Assembly: GCA_024449915.1 (NCBI GenBank)
Contig: JAMZAV010001269.1
Location: forward strand, 62,001-126,000
Direction: 5' to 3'
DNA: 64,000 bases
Source: Sweltsa coloradensis
Taxonomy: Eukaryota > Arthropoda > Insecta > Plecoptera > Chloroperlidae
Part shown: positions 54,569 through 64,000 of the stretch, piece after piece
Layout of the letters: every line of letters starts with the position of its first letter
Position numbering within the stretch: the stretch's first letter is position 1
Translations under genes and position numbers: made by a program
The notes under the pieces: model-generated
What the model was told of the DNA's origin: nothing
Seen by the model: the letters and a program-made list of their open reading frames with translations, nothing else
Databases searched by the model: none

Positions 54569-54692
54569 ACTAGGAAGCTTCGCAAACGCTTTTTCAGGCG
54601 CGTTGTTGGATGAGCGTATGTTTTTTTAAACGACTAGGAAGCTTCGCAAACGCTTTTTTTAGTCGCGTTGATGGATGAGCTTTTTTGTAAGT
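54569..54692 (-). repeat. Two 3'-end fragments of the Helitron-like family, tandem
   Basis: ACTAGGAAGCTTCGCAAACG occurs twice about 60 nt apart (54570 and 54630), each followed by a CGCGTTGTTGGATGAGCG-like sequence, the minus-strand 3' terminus of the family. Tandem ends suggest repeated insertion or end duplication. Confidence 0.65.
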
Positions 54693-55248
54693 TTTTAGTT
54701 TGAGTGGGATCTCTTTACTTATCAAGTGCTTTTTGAATGCATTGTAGGTGATTGTTGTCAAGTTTCTAGTGTTACTTCTTAATTGTTATTAAATACCTCA
54801 AAAAACTTACTTTAAAACCTTTATTTATATGGTTTCTGGATCATTTTTCCTTTAAGCAAATTCCATGTACTCTTATATTTAAACCAATAATTTTCGTCAT
54901 AAATTAACTAACACCACAATTTTATAAACTACTGAATGTTTTAAGGGCACGAAGTAAGAATATAAAAAGCTATTCAGAATATTGTAATTCGATTATGAAA
55001 ATATGTTCATGGTTTTCAATACCACTTTAATTAATAAACGTAGTTACGTATGCGGCCCTTTGTAGCCATTGCACTTTTTAAAAAAAATTACACCGCTTTC
55101 CAGTATTTTTATTTGAAGTTTTTGGGAAACCTTAAACTTTTAAAATCACGATTGAGCCTTGCTTTGGGAAAACTATTTAATCTTGTTGACAAATAATAGA
55201 CGCTTCCCTCGAAAGTATTTTGATACTTTAGGTGGCAGTGCATTAAAA

Positions 55249-55850
55249 AACTTCGCGCGTCTTTTCGTTGCCATGGCAAAGTTACTTTGTTTTAATGTAA
55301 TTTCCATCTACACTACTTATGGATCAAAATAAATTAACATATTCGTGACCGAGGACATCTAAATGATTTGGCTATCCAGATTTTGTCGCCGTTGGTTTGA
55401 AAAAAAAATTTTCGTTTGATTTAAGTAACTTTTTAAACTTTTGAACGATTGCCCAAAACTAATGGCTTTCAATCGAGAACAAAGCTTGCGGATGGTGAAA
55501 ATTTCAACTCGATCGACCTCTGTCGGACGCTATCAGAGCCAAAAAGCTGCACGATTTCCGTTGCCATGGTAACCGTACTTTGTTATAATGTAATTCCATC
55601 TACACTATTTTTCGGATCAAAATAAAATTAACTATTCGGGACCGGAGGCCATTCTAAATGATTTGGCCATCTCAGATTTTTTTTGTCGCCGTGAAGTTGA
55701 AAAAAAAAATTTCGTTTAAACCCCTTTAATGTAACTTTTAACTTTTTGGACGATTTTGCCAACAAACTAAAGGCATTCAATCGAGAACAAAGCTTGCGGA
55801 TGGTGAATTTAAACCGATCCGAGCCCGGGTTCGAAAAGGTGGGTTTAATT
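55249..55850 (+). repeat. Direct tandem duplication, unit about 300 bp
   Basis: Unit 1 (about 55249-55545) and unit 2 (about 55548-55850) share CGTTGCCATGG, CATCTACACTA, GGATCAAAATAAA, AATGATTTGGC, TTTGTCGCCGT and TCAATCGAGAACAAAGCTTG in the same order. A poly(A) run (55859-55883) follows. Confidence 0.8.
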
Positions 55851-56129
55851 TCAAAAACAAAAAAAAAAAAAAAAAAAAAAAAACAGGGACTATTTTTTCC
55901 GGGCAGAGTCAAATGGAAACGCTCCTTAAATTAAATGCTATATTCGAAATACAAACCATTCAATAAGAAAATTTAACATTTATTAATTGTATGGGAAATT
56001 TAGGAAGTCACAAAAATTTTATCTATTTACAAAGTTGTCGCTGTTGATCGAGCACGTACGTACGTACCAAACGAATGTAATTTTAGTTTGCAAATACACC
56101 CCCTGGCACTAACCAAAGGAGAATGTGTA

Positions 56130-56319
56130 AGTTTCTCGATTTGGTTAGTCAGGGAACACTCCCGTAGGTGGAGTTGTTAATATTTAATAATGCAACTACA
56201 ATTCAGAAGTTAAATAGTTACCGTCTCGGTGGTCTAGTTGGCTAAGGCGCTTACCTGAAATGTGGGAGACTCGGGTTCGAAACCCCAATCGAGATGGATT
56301 TTTTAACTTCTGAATTGTA
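56130..56319 (+). repeat. tRNA-like cassette between perfect inverted repeats (copy 5)
   Basis: 15-bp TACAATTCAGAAGTT (56197-56211) and its complement (56305-56319). The tRNA-like core has a fully paired 7-bp acceptor-type stem (CGTCTCG with CGAGATG), GTGGTCTAGTTGGCTAAGGC, a CTTAC/GTGGG anticodon-type stem with loop CTGAAAT, and CTCGGGTTCGAAACCCC. The arm TCTCGATTTGGTTAGTCAGG precedes it (56130-56175). Confidence 0.78.
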
Positions 56320-57108
56320 TAAAATATTAGATTGTGTAAGGATACAATGACAGGCTAATGTACAATACAAACACAAAAACAATTGTACCATATGAATGTA
56401 ATAAATTATAAAGTACGTATAACCATCATTTGATGTCGTATAAAAAATAGACAAAAGAAGAATAAGAGGAAGAGCCAATCACAATTAGGTACTACCCCAT
56501 CACCTTTTAGCTCATTAACAATATGGCTTTGAGCTGAAAAAAGCATGGCGTCATGTAGGCCTATATGTGATGCTAATCGCGAAAAGGGACATACGTATAT
56601 CTCAAAATACAGTTTTTGATGTAGATTTGAAGGGAAAGAAATTTTCAAAATTTGGGTCAGTACCAATTTTTTTAAATTTATCTTAACAATTGCTAAATAG
56701 AGTATGTTTTTATGTCCATGTTAAAATAATAATAATAACAATAATAACAGAATGTATAAATATAACTAACACACATAACACAATTTTTTAATGTTGAAGC
56801 TTATAATATGAAAGTACCGTAAAATAAAAATAAATATTTTAATAAACTATAGAACATGATAATAATATAAAATATAAAAATACAATTAATTGGTCATGTC
56901 GTGAAAGCCTTAAGTTGGAAATAATAATAAAAATTACGACTTTTGGCACATTATTAAAAAATTATGGCTTAAACTTAAAGGATTTCACCCTAAGGTCCCT
57001 TTTCGCGATTCGCATCATTTATAGAGACTTCGATGTTGGCTCGTTGTTGTGCTGATTATTCGATATTGTTCCGATTGTTCGATGTTGTACCGATTGTTCA
57101 TAGTAGTT

Positions 57109-57188
57109 TTACTTCTTCTTTTTGGCAGCTGGACTCCCAAGAATCTTCTTCCGTTGGGAAATCATGTGCATGTACAGTTGAGGGAAAA
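57109..57188 (-). CDS. HACD2: HACD last exon with KKKK tail
   Basis: 80 nt after acceptor GATTGTTTCAG. C|TT makes Leu, then FPQLYMHMISQRKKILGSPA, AKKKK and TAA. The 3' UTR just after it has tandem CGATTGTTCGATGTTGTA-like units. Confidence 0.92.
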
Positions 57189-60100
57189 CTGAAACAATCA
57201 GTCTACAATAAACAACATTGACATTGAGGTTGGCAGCATTAGTGGAGTACATTTTGTAACTAACAATATGTACCAACAAGAGAACAAAAAATTTTTAAAA
57301 AAATACCGGTACCTACTTAATTTATTTACTCTTAGTCCGTGCTGGTAAAAACTTGTTTCGTGACTGCAAAAAATATTTAAATGTGCTGTAGTAGCTTATG
57401 CCCAACAAATATAGTATAGTATGATCATCTGACATTACCAAAACTATTTTTCATTTATTTTTGGGTTGAGCGGCCTAATATATAGACGATTGTAGTGAAA
57501 TTCAAATTTATGACGCACCCCGGACATATTCCTGCTCATAACTTTTGGGTTGGAACTTTGGAAGGCTCATTTTGTTTCTATTTGTAACTCGTATTTTTCT
57601 TTTCTTCTTCTTTCTTTTTTCGTACTTATCTTGCCTACAAACTGACATACTTGCAATTTTTTCTCGTAAAATATCTTGCACGGTATAAATTTTTCTTCCG
57701 TTGGGACAAATACTAACTTTGTACCGGAGGAAGAAAAAAATTGTACCATGCAAGCAATTAACAAGAAAAAAATCCAAGCAGGCCTATGTCAGTTTGTAGA
57801 CAGGAGTATGTTACAAATAGAAACAAAAATGAGCCTTCCAACCCAAAAATTATGATTATGAATATGTCCGGGGTATACGTCATAAATTTTACTACAAACG
57901 TCTATATTGGGCGTACCACTCAACCCAAAAACAAATAAAAAATAGTTTTGTCAATGTCAAATGATGATAATTGATAAACTGTCAGTTGTTTGTTTTGAAC
58001 TAATATTTAGTCAAATTTTAATTAGGCCGATAAATCAACCTTAAGTTTAGTTTATTTGGATTAAGGCCCCGTCAACCGTTAGGTCAAATGCACCACTCTA
58101 GCCTAGGGGATATCGGGAGGAGGGGCCCATGTTGGTTAGAACCAGCCACGGGTAAGGGGAGTATGGGGGGAGGGGTCTTTTGGGTATCAAAGGTGAACTA
58201 GGAAGCGGGAAAAGGCTGGTGCCAGTGGCGGGGACTTGAGAGGCACAGTTCGTCAGTGTCATGCTGGGTTCTCAAACGGGCGTAAGATGTAACGACGAAG
58301 ACTAGTGTTTCCCGTGGTCGTTCAACACATTCAGGACGGAAGTTATAAATTTGTTTGTTCTTATGTAAATATACACAAGACTACACAAAGCTCGACCAAC
58401 CAGTATTATGCCAACAGGTAGGCCCTAGCTCAATTTACTTTTCGTAGATATTTACATCATTTTAGTCTTTTCACACTGGTTATGCTGAACGTCAAAAAAT
58501 AGGAATGGTTTTGAATTTATATTTTTGTTTTGATGGTAAGAGGGGAGGAGCAGCTTAAGTTGTTCCGAAGCCTTTATGGCCGGCAACTTATATCCTATGC
58601 CATTACGTCGGTATAGTGGTCCCAACGAAAGAATGCAGGTGAAATTGTTTCCCCAACATAACAACTTTGTCAATTCTATTCACACTAGCTCAGCGTGGAT
58701 CAAGCACACGGAGGAACTCTGTGATCTAGCACAGATCATGCTTAGTTAGTTAATCTTGTTTTAGGGCACTCAACAGTAGAGTTATCAGTGCCCATGTCAA
58801 TTGTATTGGAATCTTCCAAATTTTCTTTTTCCATAATTGTGGATTACCACCATGTTTTCTTCTTTCCAATGGGAGGAACGTAAGGGAAGACGAGAGGGGT
58901 TAATGGGAAGGAGTGAGGATGTTGGATAGGATGGGTTAAACTGGGTGGGAACGGAGGAGTGCTCGTTGCAGAGAGGGCCGGCAAGTATGGAGACGAAAAA
59001 AGTGAAAGAAGAAAATAAATATGAGTAAGGCTATGTGAATGAAGAAAGGTGTGATAAAAAGTTGCGCGAGAGCTCTCTTTGCAACACGCACCCCAACCAG
59101 CCAGAGCTTGCCCTTCGTTTTGGGGAATACACAACTTTGCGTTGGTAAAAGATATTTCTCTTTCATACACAAAGGCAACATTCCTTTTACCGCACATTCA
59201 TTCTACTCCCACCACTACCAAGCATCCGCATTCTTTCGTTGGAGCAAGTATACCTACGAGAACCCTGGCATCATCCACGACAGCTGGCTACACGGATCAA
59301 ATTGGAGTGACAAGAAACTATTCAGTACACTTATAGGAAGGTCATTGAAGGGAAAATATGGATTGAAAGATAACTTGGCTACCTAGTACCTACACTATTG
59401 TTCATTCCACAGGGATGGGGGGAAAGTTTTAGTGAGCGAGCCAAAGAACCACCTTGCTCTACTGAGAGTGCAGTTGAGACTGATGCAATCCAACAGTTCC
59501 AGCACCCAGCACAAGAAATGCCACACAATAGGAAAATAATTGTATAATATTTTTATGAAAAGTTGTTCATTTCTTATGGCAGTCCAAACAACATGAGAAG
59601 ATTTCAGGTTTATAGTCAGTTATGGATCCATTAAATCAATAATTTACTTGTCGGAATTGCCAAATGCAGACAAAAAAATAGACAAAAAATTCATTGACCC
59701 ATGGCTATGAATTAAGCTACACAATCTCAATGGGATCCTAAAAAGAGGTAGCCACATCCTTGCGTCCTCTGCCACCACACCACGCCTGGCCATCAACATA
59801 CCCAGAGTGTTCTACAATTAATTTACATCCACCAAATCTGAGAAACATGCTGAAAAACATGATCTACAGATGAAACAAAAATAGGACACCCTACCCAGAG
59901 GATCCTACCCCTGCCATATCTGCCCGATAAACCCTCCAGCCAAGACTTTCTCTTTTTCTTTTTTTTCTTCTCTTTTTTGGTCTTTCTTTCTCTTTTTTCC
60001 TTTTCTTTTCTTTTTTCTTTTCTTTTTATTCCCCACCCTTTTTCATATTTGATTAATTCATTAATTGCATTTAATACCCTTTATATTTGTTACCAAAATT

Positions 60101-63008
60101 GTTGAGTTTAAATGCATTGTTGTTGTAATATTACTATTTCAAATATTGCCTTAAATGTAGTTGTAGTTCATTGTTGTGTCTGCATCTATGTAATTAGATT
60201 TATTTAGACCTAGTTGTGCTCCTTTATAAATCAGTTTTTTTAACTGAATAGGATAGGTAGACATTAAATAAATAAATTTTTAAAAATATAAAAAAAAGAG
60301 CCACGGAGATGACATACCCACACTACACGACACATATTGTGCGAGGGGTTGCAATTAAATTATGTAATAAAAATGAAATGCATAACAGATGCCTGCACTG
60401 CCCCGCAGAGTAGATAGGCCTAACCACCAACACCTTGAGGCATGTCTCTACTGGACGGCTAGATGCGTGATGATGACATAATAATGTAGATGGGTGCAAA
60501 AGAAAACGTTGAAATTTATCATTTTTACTTGGAGTTAGGAATTCAAAGAATAAGACTGTTTTTTCAAACTTAAAAAATAATTTTTGGAGCCTAATAAGCA
60601 AAATGTCGGCTGGTTTATGCATGTGGTACCGCAATGAACCCTATGACCGGAATGACCGTCCTAAATGGTTGATAGCCTTGATAAAAGGTCTACAGCCTAT
60701 TTCAAATCACTTACGTGGAATGTAAATGAGCATGCAAATTATCAATACATATTGATAATTAAATGTGAAATTCCATGGATTGGGCAACTCCCAGGTCCAA
60801 AGTTTTGCATCTCCTGCATATTTCTGAGCGCTGTAAAAGCACAGGAGCTCGCCCGTTATGCCAATTGGATAAAGTACATAAAAGAATGTGTACCTGTAAG
60901 AAAAGAAAAACATACATTTGTAGTTGATAATTAAAACATAACAGTAGAGTACGTAAACCTACATACATGGTATTGTTGCATGAGCGTAGCGAGTGAAGCG
61001 AAGACTTCAATTGCACTGACCCCCCAAAAATTTTTTAGCTCGGTTGTTTTTTTTGTGTGTTTGTTTTTTTGTTTGTTTTTTTGTCTGTTTTTTCGCACGA
61101 TTCCGGGCAAACGGCATATGCGATCTTGATGAAAATTTGACAGGACTTTTGAAATCTCTGAACTTAGACTTGCTACGTTTTTGGGTACAATCGAAGAAAT
61201 ATTTCTTATGTATATCGTACTTCTACGATTTTTTTTCAATTTTTTGTGCGATATTTTCGTGCCATTTGGACCAATGCTGACCAAACGGGTGGGGCTACAA
61301 CGTTCATATATACATGGACATTAAGGTTATGGTGATGTAGTACATTTTGAAAGAAAAAGTTGAAAGAGTTAGCCAGAATCTATAGAAATAAAGCTTTTAA
61401 TATAAGTTTTTTGATTTTTTGTGCGATATTTTCATGCCACTTGGGCCGATTCTGACTAAACGGGTGGGGCTACAACGTTCATATTATACATGGACATTAA
61501 AGTTATGGTGATGTAGTACCTTATGAAAGAAAAAGTTGAAAAAGCTAGCCAGAATTCTTAGAAATAAAGCTTTTAATACAAGTTTGTTACAGTAAATAAT
61601 ACCCAATTGACAAGAAACAATAGAAACTTCACAACAATCACCTACAATGCGTAGACAACAAAACAAAGCACTTGCAAAAGTAAAGATATCCCATGCAAAC
61701 TAAAAACTTTAAAAAGCTCATCCATCAACGCGGCGGGACTTGAGCGTTTTCCTAGTCTAGGTGAATAGTTCACCTCAGGAATGTAATATATACTAGGAAA
61801 ACGCTTAAGTCCCGCCGCGTTGTTGGATGAGCGTAATTGGTGAATTGAGCTGCCATGTGTTTTGCGGATTTTCTGTTGTTCTGTGAAAAAATCAGAACTT
61901 TGTTGAAATTTTTTTTAAATTAATCGTAATTTTAAAAAAGGAAAAAATCGTAATATTGAAATTTTCAAAGAAGAAATAAAAAAAATTTTATTACGCACAA
62001 ATTTTACACGAATATATTAATTCTTAAAATTAAGGTTCTGTGAAAAAATCATTATAATCGGATAAAGCATGTAGGTGTTATAAGTCGAAGAAATTTTTTA
62101 AAAATCGAAAAAAATCGTAAAATTGCGATTTTCATGAGAAATAATTTTTCGATTGCGCTCAAAAACGTGGCAGTTCTTAGTTCAGAGATTTCGAAGGCCT
62201 CCATAAAATTTCATCGCAATCGGAGTATCGGTTTAGCCAGAATCGTGTTAACAGACAGACAAAAATACAGAAAGAAAAAAAAAAACATTCCGGATTTTTT
62301 TCTCCAGTGTAGTGAAATGGAATCTTCGCTTCGCTCGCTACGCTCATCCAAATATAAAATTATTACCGGTACCTAGGCGTAGCTGCAAAATGAAATTATC
62401 AATGTCATTTAATCCTCATTTTGTGCCTATACATACTCTTTTATAAATAACTTTTTGGTAAATCTTAGTTCTGGCCGATTTGCACAGGCCTGCCGTGAGT
62501 GTGAAAATAAAAACATTGAAGGCCCTACATGCATTTTTACTTTTAGTTATCCTTCATTTGACTGAATCAGAGTAAAAGTATAACACTTCCGCATATTCTC
62601 TAACTTAAATAGAGAGATAGGCCTACGTGGAGTGAAATGACTAAGGTGTTCCTAAGATTAAGTTTAACAAAGGTTATAGAGAGAAAGGTTATAAAGAAAA
62701 GGTGAATAGTACATGATATTAAACATATAAAATTGCAATGACATAAACAAATGATGTACACAATTTAGTCAAACATACCTGCACCAGACAAGCGCGTACG
62801 GGACAGCGTCGATAATGTTCAACGCATAATAAAGGTAACGTGTGACCTCCGTAATGGACCAAGCCAGTAGCGTGAGAGGTAGTCCAATCGAAACAGGTGC
62901 GGTCGGTGTAACCAGTAGAACGCAACAGACGACCACGACGCGCGACGCTACTTGAAACAGAGTGAGGAACAAGGAACCTTTTACGATTCCGAGCGCGACG
63001 TGAAGAAT
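57109..63008 (-). CDS. HACD2: Very-long-chain 3-hydroxyacyl-CoA dehydratase (HACD1/2 type), 3' part
   Basis: Endoplasmic reticulum membrane enzyme (PTPLA/PHS1 family) that removes water from 3-hydroxyacyl-CoA, the third step of very-long-chain fatty acid elongation. Exons 62779-63008, 60715-60893 and 57109-57188 join in phases 2 and 1. They encode about 162 residues: ILHVALGIVKGSLFLTLFQV, WSITEVTRYLYYALN, VLYPIGITGELLCFYSA, LPNPWNFTFNYQYVLIICM, YIPLFPQLYMHMISQRKKIL. The catalytic Tyr and Glu of the family lie seven apart in YPIGITGE. The tail AAKKKK ends in lysines at -3/-4, an ER retrieval signal. HACD1/2 rather than HACD3/4 on the TGELL and YIPxFPQLY motifs. The 5' exons (roughly the first 90-110 residues) are outside the window. 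Confidence 0.95.
57425..57975. repeat. Long foldback element in the HACD last intron
   Basis: Left arm (CAAAACTATTTTTCATTTAT, TTTGGGTTGAGCGGCC, GACGCACCCCGGACATATTC, GAAGGCTCATTTTGTTTCTA) pairs with the right arm (TAGAAACAAAAATGAGCCTT, GAATATGTCCGGGGTATACG, CACTCAACCCAAAAACAAAT). The arms are about 250 nt with moderate divergence. The inner centre near 57700 is also palindromic. Confidence 0.8.
58060..58200 (+). repeat. Dispersed GC-rich repeat
   Basis: GGCCCCGTCAACCGTTAGG ... CCAGCCACGGGTAAGGGGAG resembles 18995-19110 (GGCCGTGACCGTAACC ... CCGGCCACAGACAAGGGGAG). Not assigned to a class. Confidence 0.45.
58200..59940. other. HACD intron, no recognised feature
   Basis: Open frames at 58.8-59.4 kb on both strands reflect C/T-rich and mixed sequence, not a known protein. 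The stretch from about 59700 may be the degraded 3' part of the LINE that ends at 60285. Confidence 0.4.
59945..60035 (+). repeat. (CTTT)n-rich pyrimidine tract
   Basis: Long C/T-only stretch immediately before the LINE 3' end. Confidence 0.85.
60030..60285 (+). repeat. LINE 3' end (copy 2)
   Basis: Matches 32920-33205 in the same internal order (CCCCACCC, AATTGCATTTAATA, AATGCATTGTTGTTGTAATA, GTCTGCATCTATGTAATTAG, ACTGAATAGGATAGGTAGAC) and ends in AAATAAATAAAT. Lies in the HACD intron. Confidence 0.78.
60715..60893 (-). CDS. HACD2: HACD internal exon with catalytic Tyr/Glu
   Basis: 179 nt after acceptor TTTCTTTTCTTACAG; completes Arg (AG|G), then YTFFYVLYPIGITGELLCFY to MLIYIP plus C; donor GTAAGT. 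Confidence 0.96.
60978..61755 (+). mobile_element. Helitron-like/HINE-like element, copy 3
   Basis: Starts GCATGAGCGTAGCGAGTGAA and ends with AACGC-12 nt-GCGTT hairpin and CCTAG before T. An internal block CGGGTGGGGCTACAACGTTC to AATAAAGCTTTTAATA appears twice (about 61287 and 61461), so this copy has an internal tandem duplication. Confidence 0.75.
61793..62349 (-). mobile_element. Helitron-like/HINE-like element, copy 4, tail-to-tail with copy 3
   Basis: On the minus strand it starts GGATGAGCGTAGCGAGCGAA at 62349 and ends CTAG at 61796-61793. Only 37 nt lie between its 3' end and that of copy 3. Confidence 0.78.
62779..63008 (-). CDS. HACD2: HACD internal exon
   Basis: 230 nt after acceptor TTTTTCACCAG, from ILHVALGIV to VPYALVW-C plus AG; donor GTATGT. 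It spans two or three membrane segments. It starts in phase 0, so the missing upstream exon should end in phase 0 with the family LLE-type motif. Confidence 0.95.
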
Positions 63009-63109
63009 CTGGTGAAAAACAAAATTGTTATCAGTCTTTTAGAAGCCTTATTTTCAACAGAACCAGAGGTAAAGCTAGGGGAAAATCTGGTTAGTATGAT
63101 GATTATTAG

Positions 63110-63160
63110 GGCTGCCCAACAATATCGATAATTCGATACGATATTGATATGGAAATGTAT
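63110..63160 (+). repeat. Possible hAT-type end
   Basis: TAGGGCTGCCCAACAATATC followed by ATCGATA words resembles the ends of the element at 400-782. No matching second end is found before the window edge. Confidence 0.35.
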
Positions 63161-63272
63161 ATCATTTGATTTTAGTTTTATTTTTTTATTTTTTTTGTAA
63201 TTCCCAATTTTTTTCTTTTTTAAATCAAGAAATGCTTGGTATGGCAGTGAGTTATGGTTCTGCAGCACTGTA

Positions 63273-63297
63273 CCCCCCCTCCCCCCCCCCCCCCCCA
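63273..63297 (+). repeat. C-rich homopolymer runs
   Basis: CCCCCCC-T-C(16) run; likely length-variable. Confidence 0.9.
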
Positions 63298-63465
63298 CGC
63301 CACCAACTGCATATTGCTAGTCAGTTTGGCTTCCGACCAAGACTCTTGCTGCTTTGTTTTGTTTATGTTATAAGATAAGATAACAAGACCACATGTACAA
63401 TCTCATTCATATCAGCAAAGCATAAGAGGCAGCTCAAGTTGTTACACTACAGTAAAATAGTGTCG

Positions 63466-63500
<35 letters not shown>
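63466..63500 (+). repeat. (GA)n microsatellite
   Basis: Uninterrupted GA dinucleotides, about 15 units. Confidence 0.9.
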
Positions 63501-63502
<2 letters not shown>

Positions 63503-63630
63503 GAGACAGAGAAGTCAGTTAGCCTTACTTCCATCTCTTTGCAGGGCCGCCGCAAGTATTGTTGTGATTGTTCTTTATGGGACGGACAGTGGCATGTCTG
63601 CATTGCCGGCGGGGCCTTGGCTACGCCCAA

Positions 63631-63988
63631 TAGGGTGGGCCGAAAAAAGTCATTTTTTTTTAAGTCCTAATACCGCGGAAAAGTTGCGAATTGCGGAGAC
63701 TAAAAAAAAAATTAAAAATTAAAAAATCGGTTCATATCTTCCGGTCGCGCATGTGCTCTAAAGTTTTCCAAAATTTTGAAAAATTCACATTTTTACGATA
63801 ATTTTGAATATTTTTAAAATAGAAGAAAATTTAAAATTTGAAAAATACGAGTTATTACATTTGGGAAGAGGCTAATTTAAAAATGTTAAAAATTATCTAT
63901 AAAATGTGAATTTTTCAAAATTTTGAAAAAGTTTAGAGCACATGCGCGACCGGAAGATATAAACCGTTTTTTTTTCCGGCCTACCCTA
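63631..63988. mobile_element. hAT-like palindromic MITE with target-site duplication
   Basis: Ends TAGGGTGGGCCG and complement TAGGGTAGGCCG, flanked by CGCCCAA/ACGCCCAA on both sides (7-8 bp duplication). The arms contain TATCTTCCGGTCGCGCATGT and its complement ACATGCGCGACCGGAAGATA, with AATTCACATTTT pairs further in. The whole element is one imperfect hairpin and contains no gene. Confidence 0.85.
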
Positions 63989-64000
63989 CGCCCAAAGAAC

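Noticed and set aside
58844..59386. Overlapping 80-117 codon frames on both strands
   Set aside because: Low-complexity C/T-rich translations inside the HACD intron, with no domain or phase-compatible splice sites.
60323..60634. 103-codon minus frame considered as the missing HACD exon
   Set aside because: Lacks the family FPQLY-type motif. The true last exon is at 57109-57188.

Overview
This is a stretch of an animal nuclear genome, not a prokaryotic or viral one. Four intron-containing housekeeping genes can be assembled exon by exon with GT-AG junctions and matching codon phases. The rest is AT-rich intron and intergenic DNA crowded with short transposable elements. The protein sequences look like an invertebrate deuterostome. 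The very frequent AGGCCTA/TAGGCCTAC words and the many foldback elements are compatible with an echinoderm or close relative, but I cannot fix the species.

Layout, left to right. (1) 0.2-0.8 kb: a tRNA-like cassette inside inverted repeats and a small hAT-like element. (2) 1.7-12.1 kb, minus strand: a complete DCUN1D1/2 gene (cullin neddylation co-factor) in five coding exons; its last intron holds a broken non-LTR retrotransposon (RT, RNase H, CCHC) interrupted by at least two later insertions. (3) 12.3-21.4 kb: repeats and AT-rich DNA with no gene I can support. (4) 21.5-46.4 kb, minus strand: a YTHDF gene (cytoplasmic m6A reader). The large YTH exon is at 29.8-31.5 kb, three short 5' exons (one only 25 nt) are at 37.4, 46.1 and 46.4 kb, and a probable RGG-rich last exon is at 21.5 kb. 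(5) 46.4-46.9 kb: a compact head-to-head promoter region. (6) 47.0-49.7 kb, plus strand: a complete RPL30 gene. (7) 49.8-57.1 kb: repeats, including a full-length tRNA-Gly-like SINE. (8) 57.1-63.0 kb, minus strand: the last three exons of a 3-hydroxyacyl-CoA dehydratase gene (HACD1/2 type); its 5' exons lie beyond the right edge. (9) 63.6-64.0 kb: a complete small hAT-like foldback.

The genes are unrelated in function: neddylation, m6A reading, ribosome, very-long-chain fatty acid elongation. The only clear regulatory link is the shared YTHDF/RPL30 promoter region, which carries a palindromic NRF1-type site and a YY1-type site.

The most unusual material is in the repeats: a 3.8-kb inverted dimer of TTAA-bounded elements whose arms carry two different, equally perfect 32-nt palindromes around a CRE core; tRNA-like cassettes sitting between inverted repeats in at least two families; a Helitron-like family with subterminal inverted repeats and a conserved 3' hairpin; and a TA-flanked element filled with a 12-nt motif in both orientations. 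I found no CRISPR array, operon or other prokaryote-type system.
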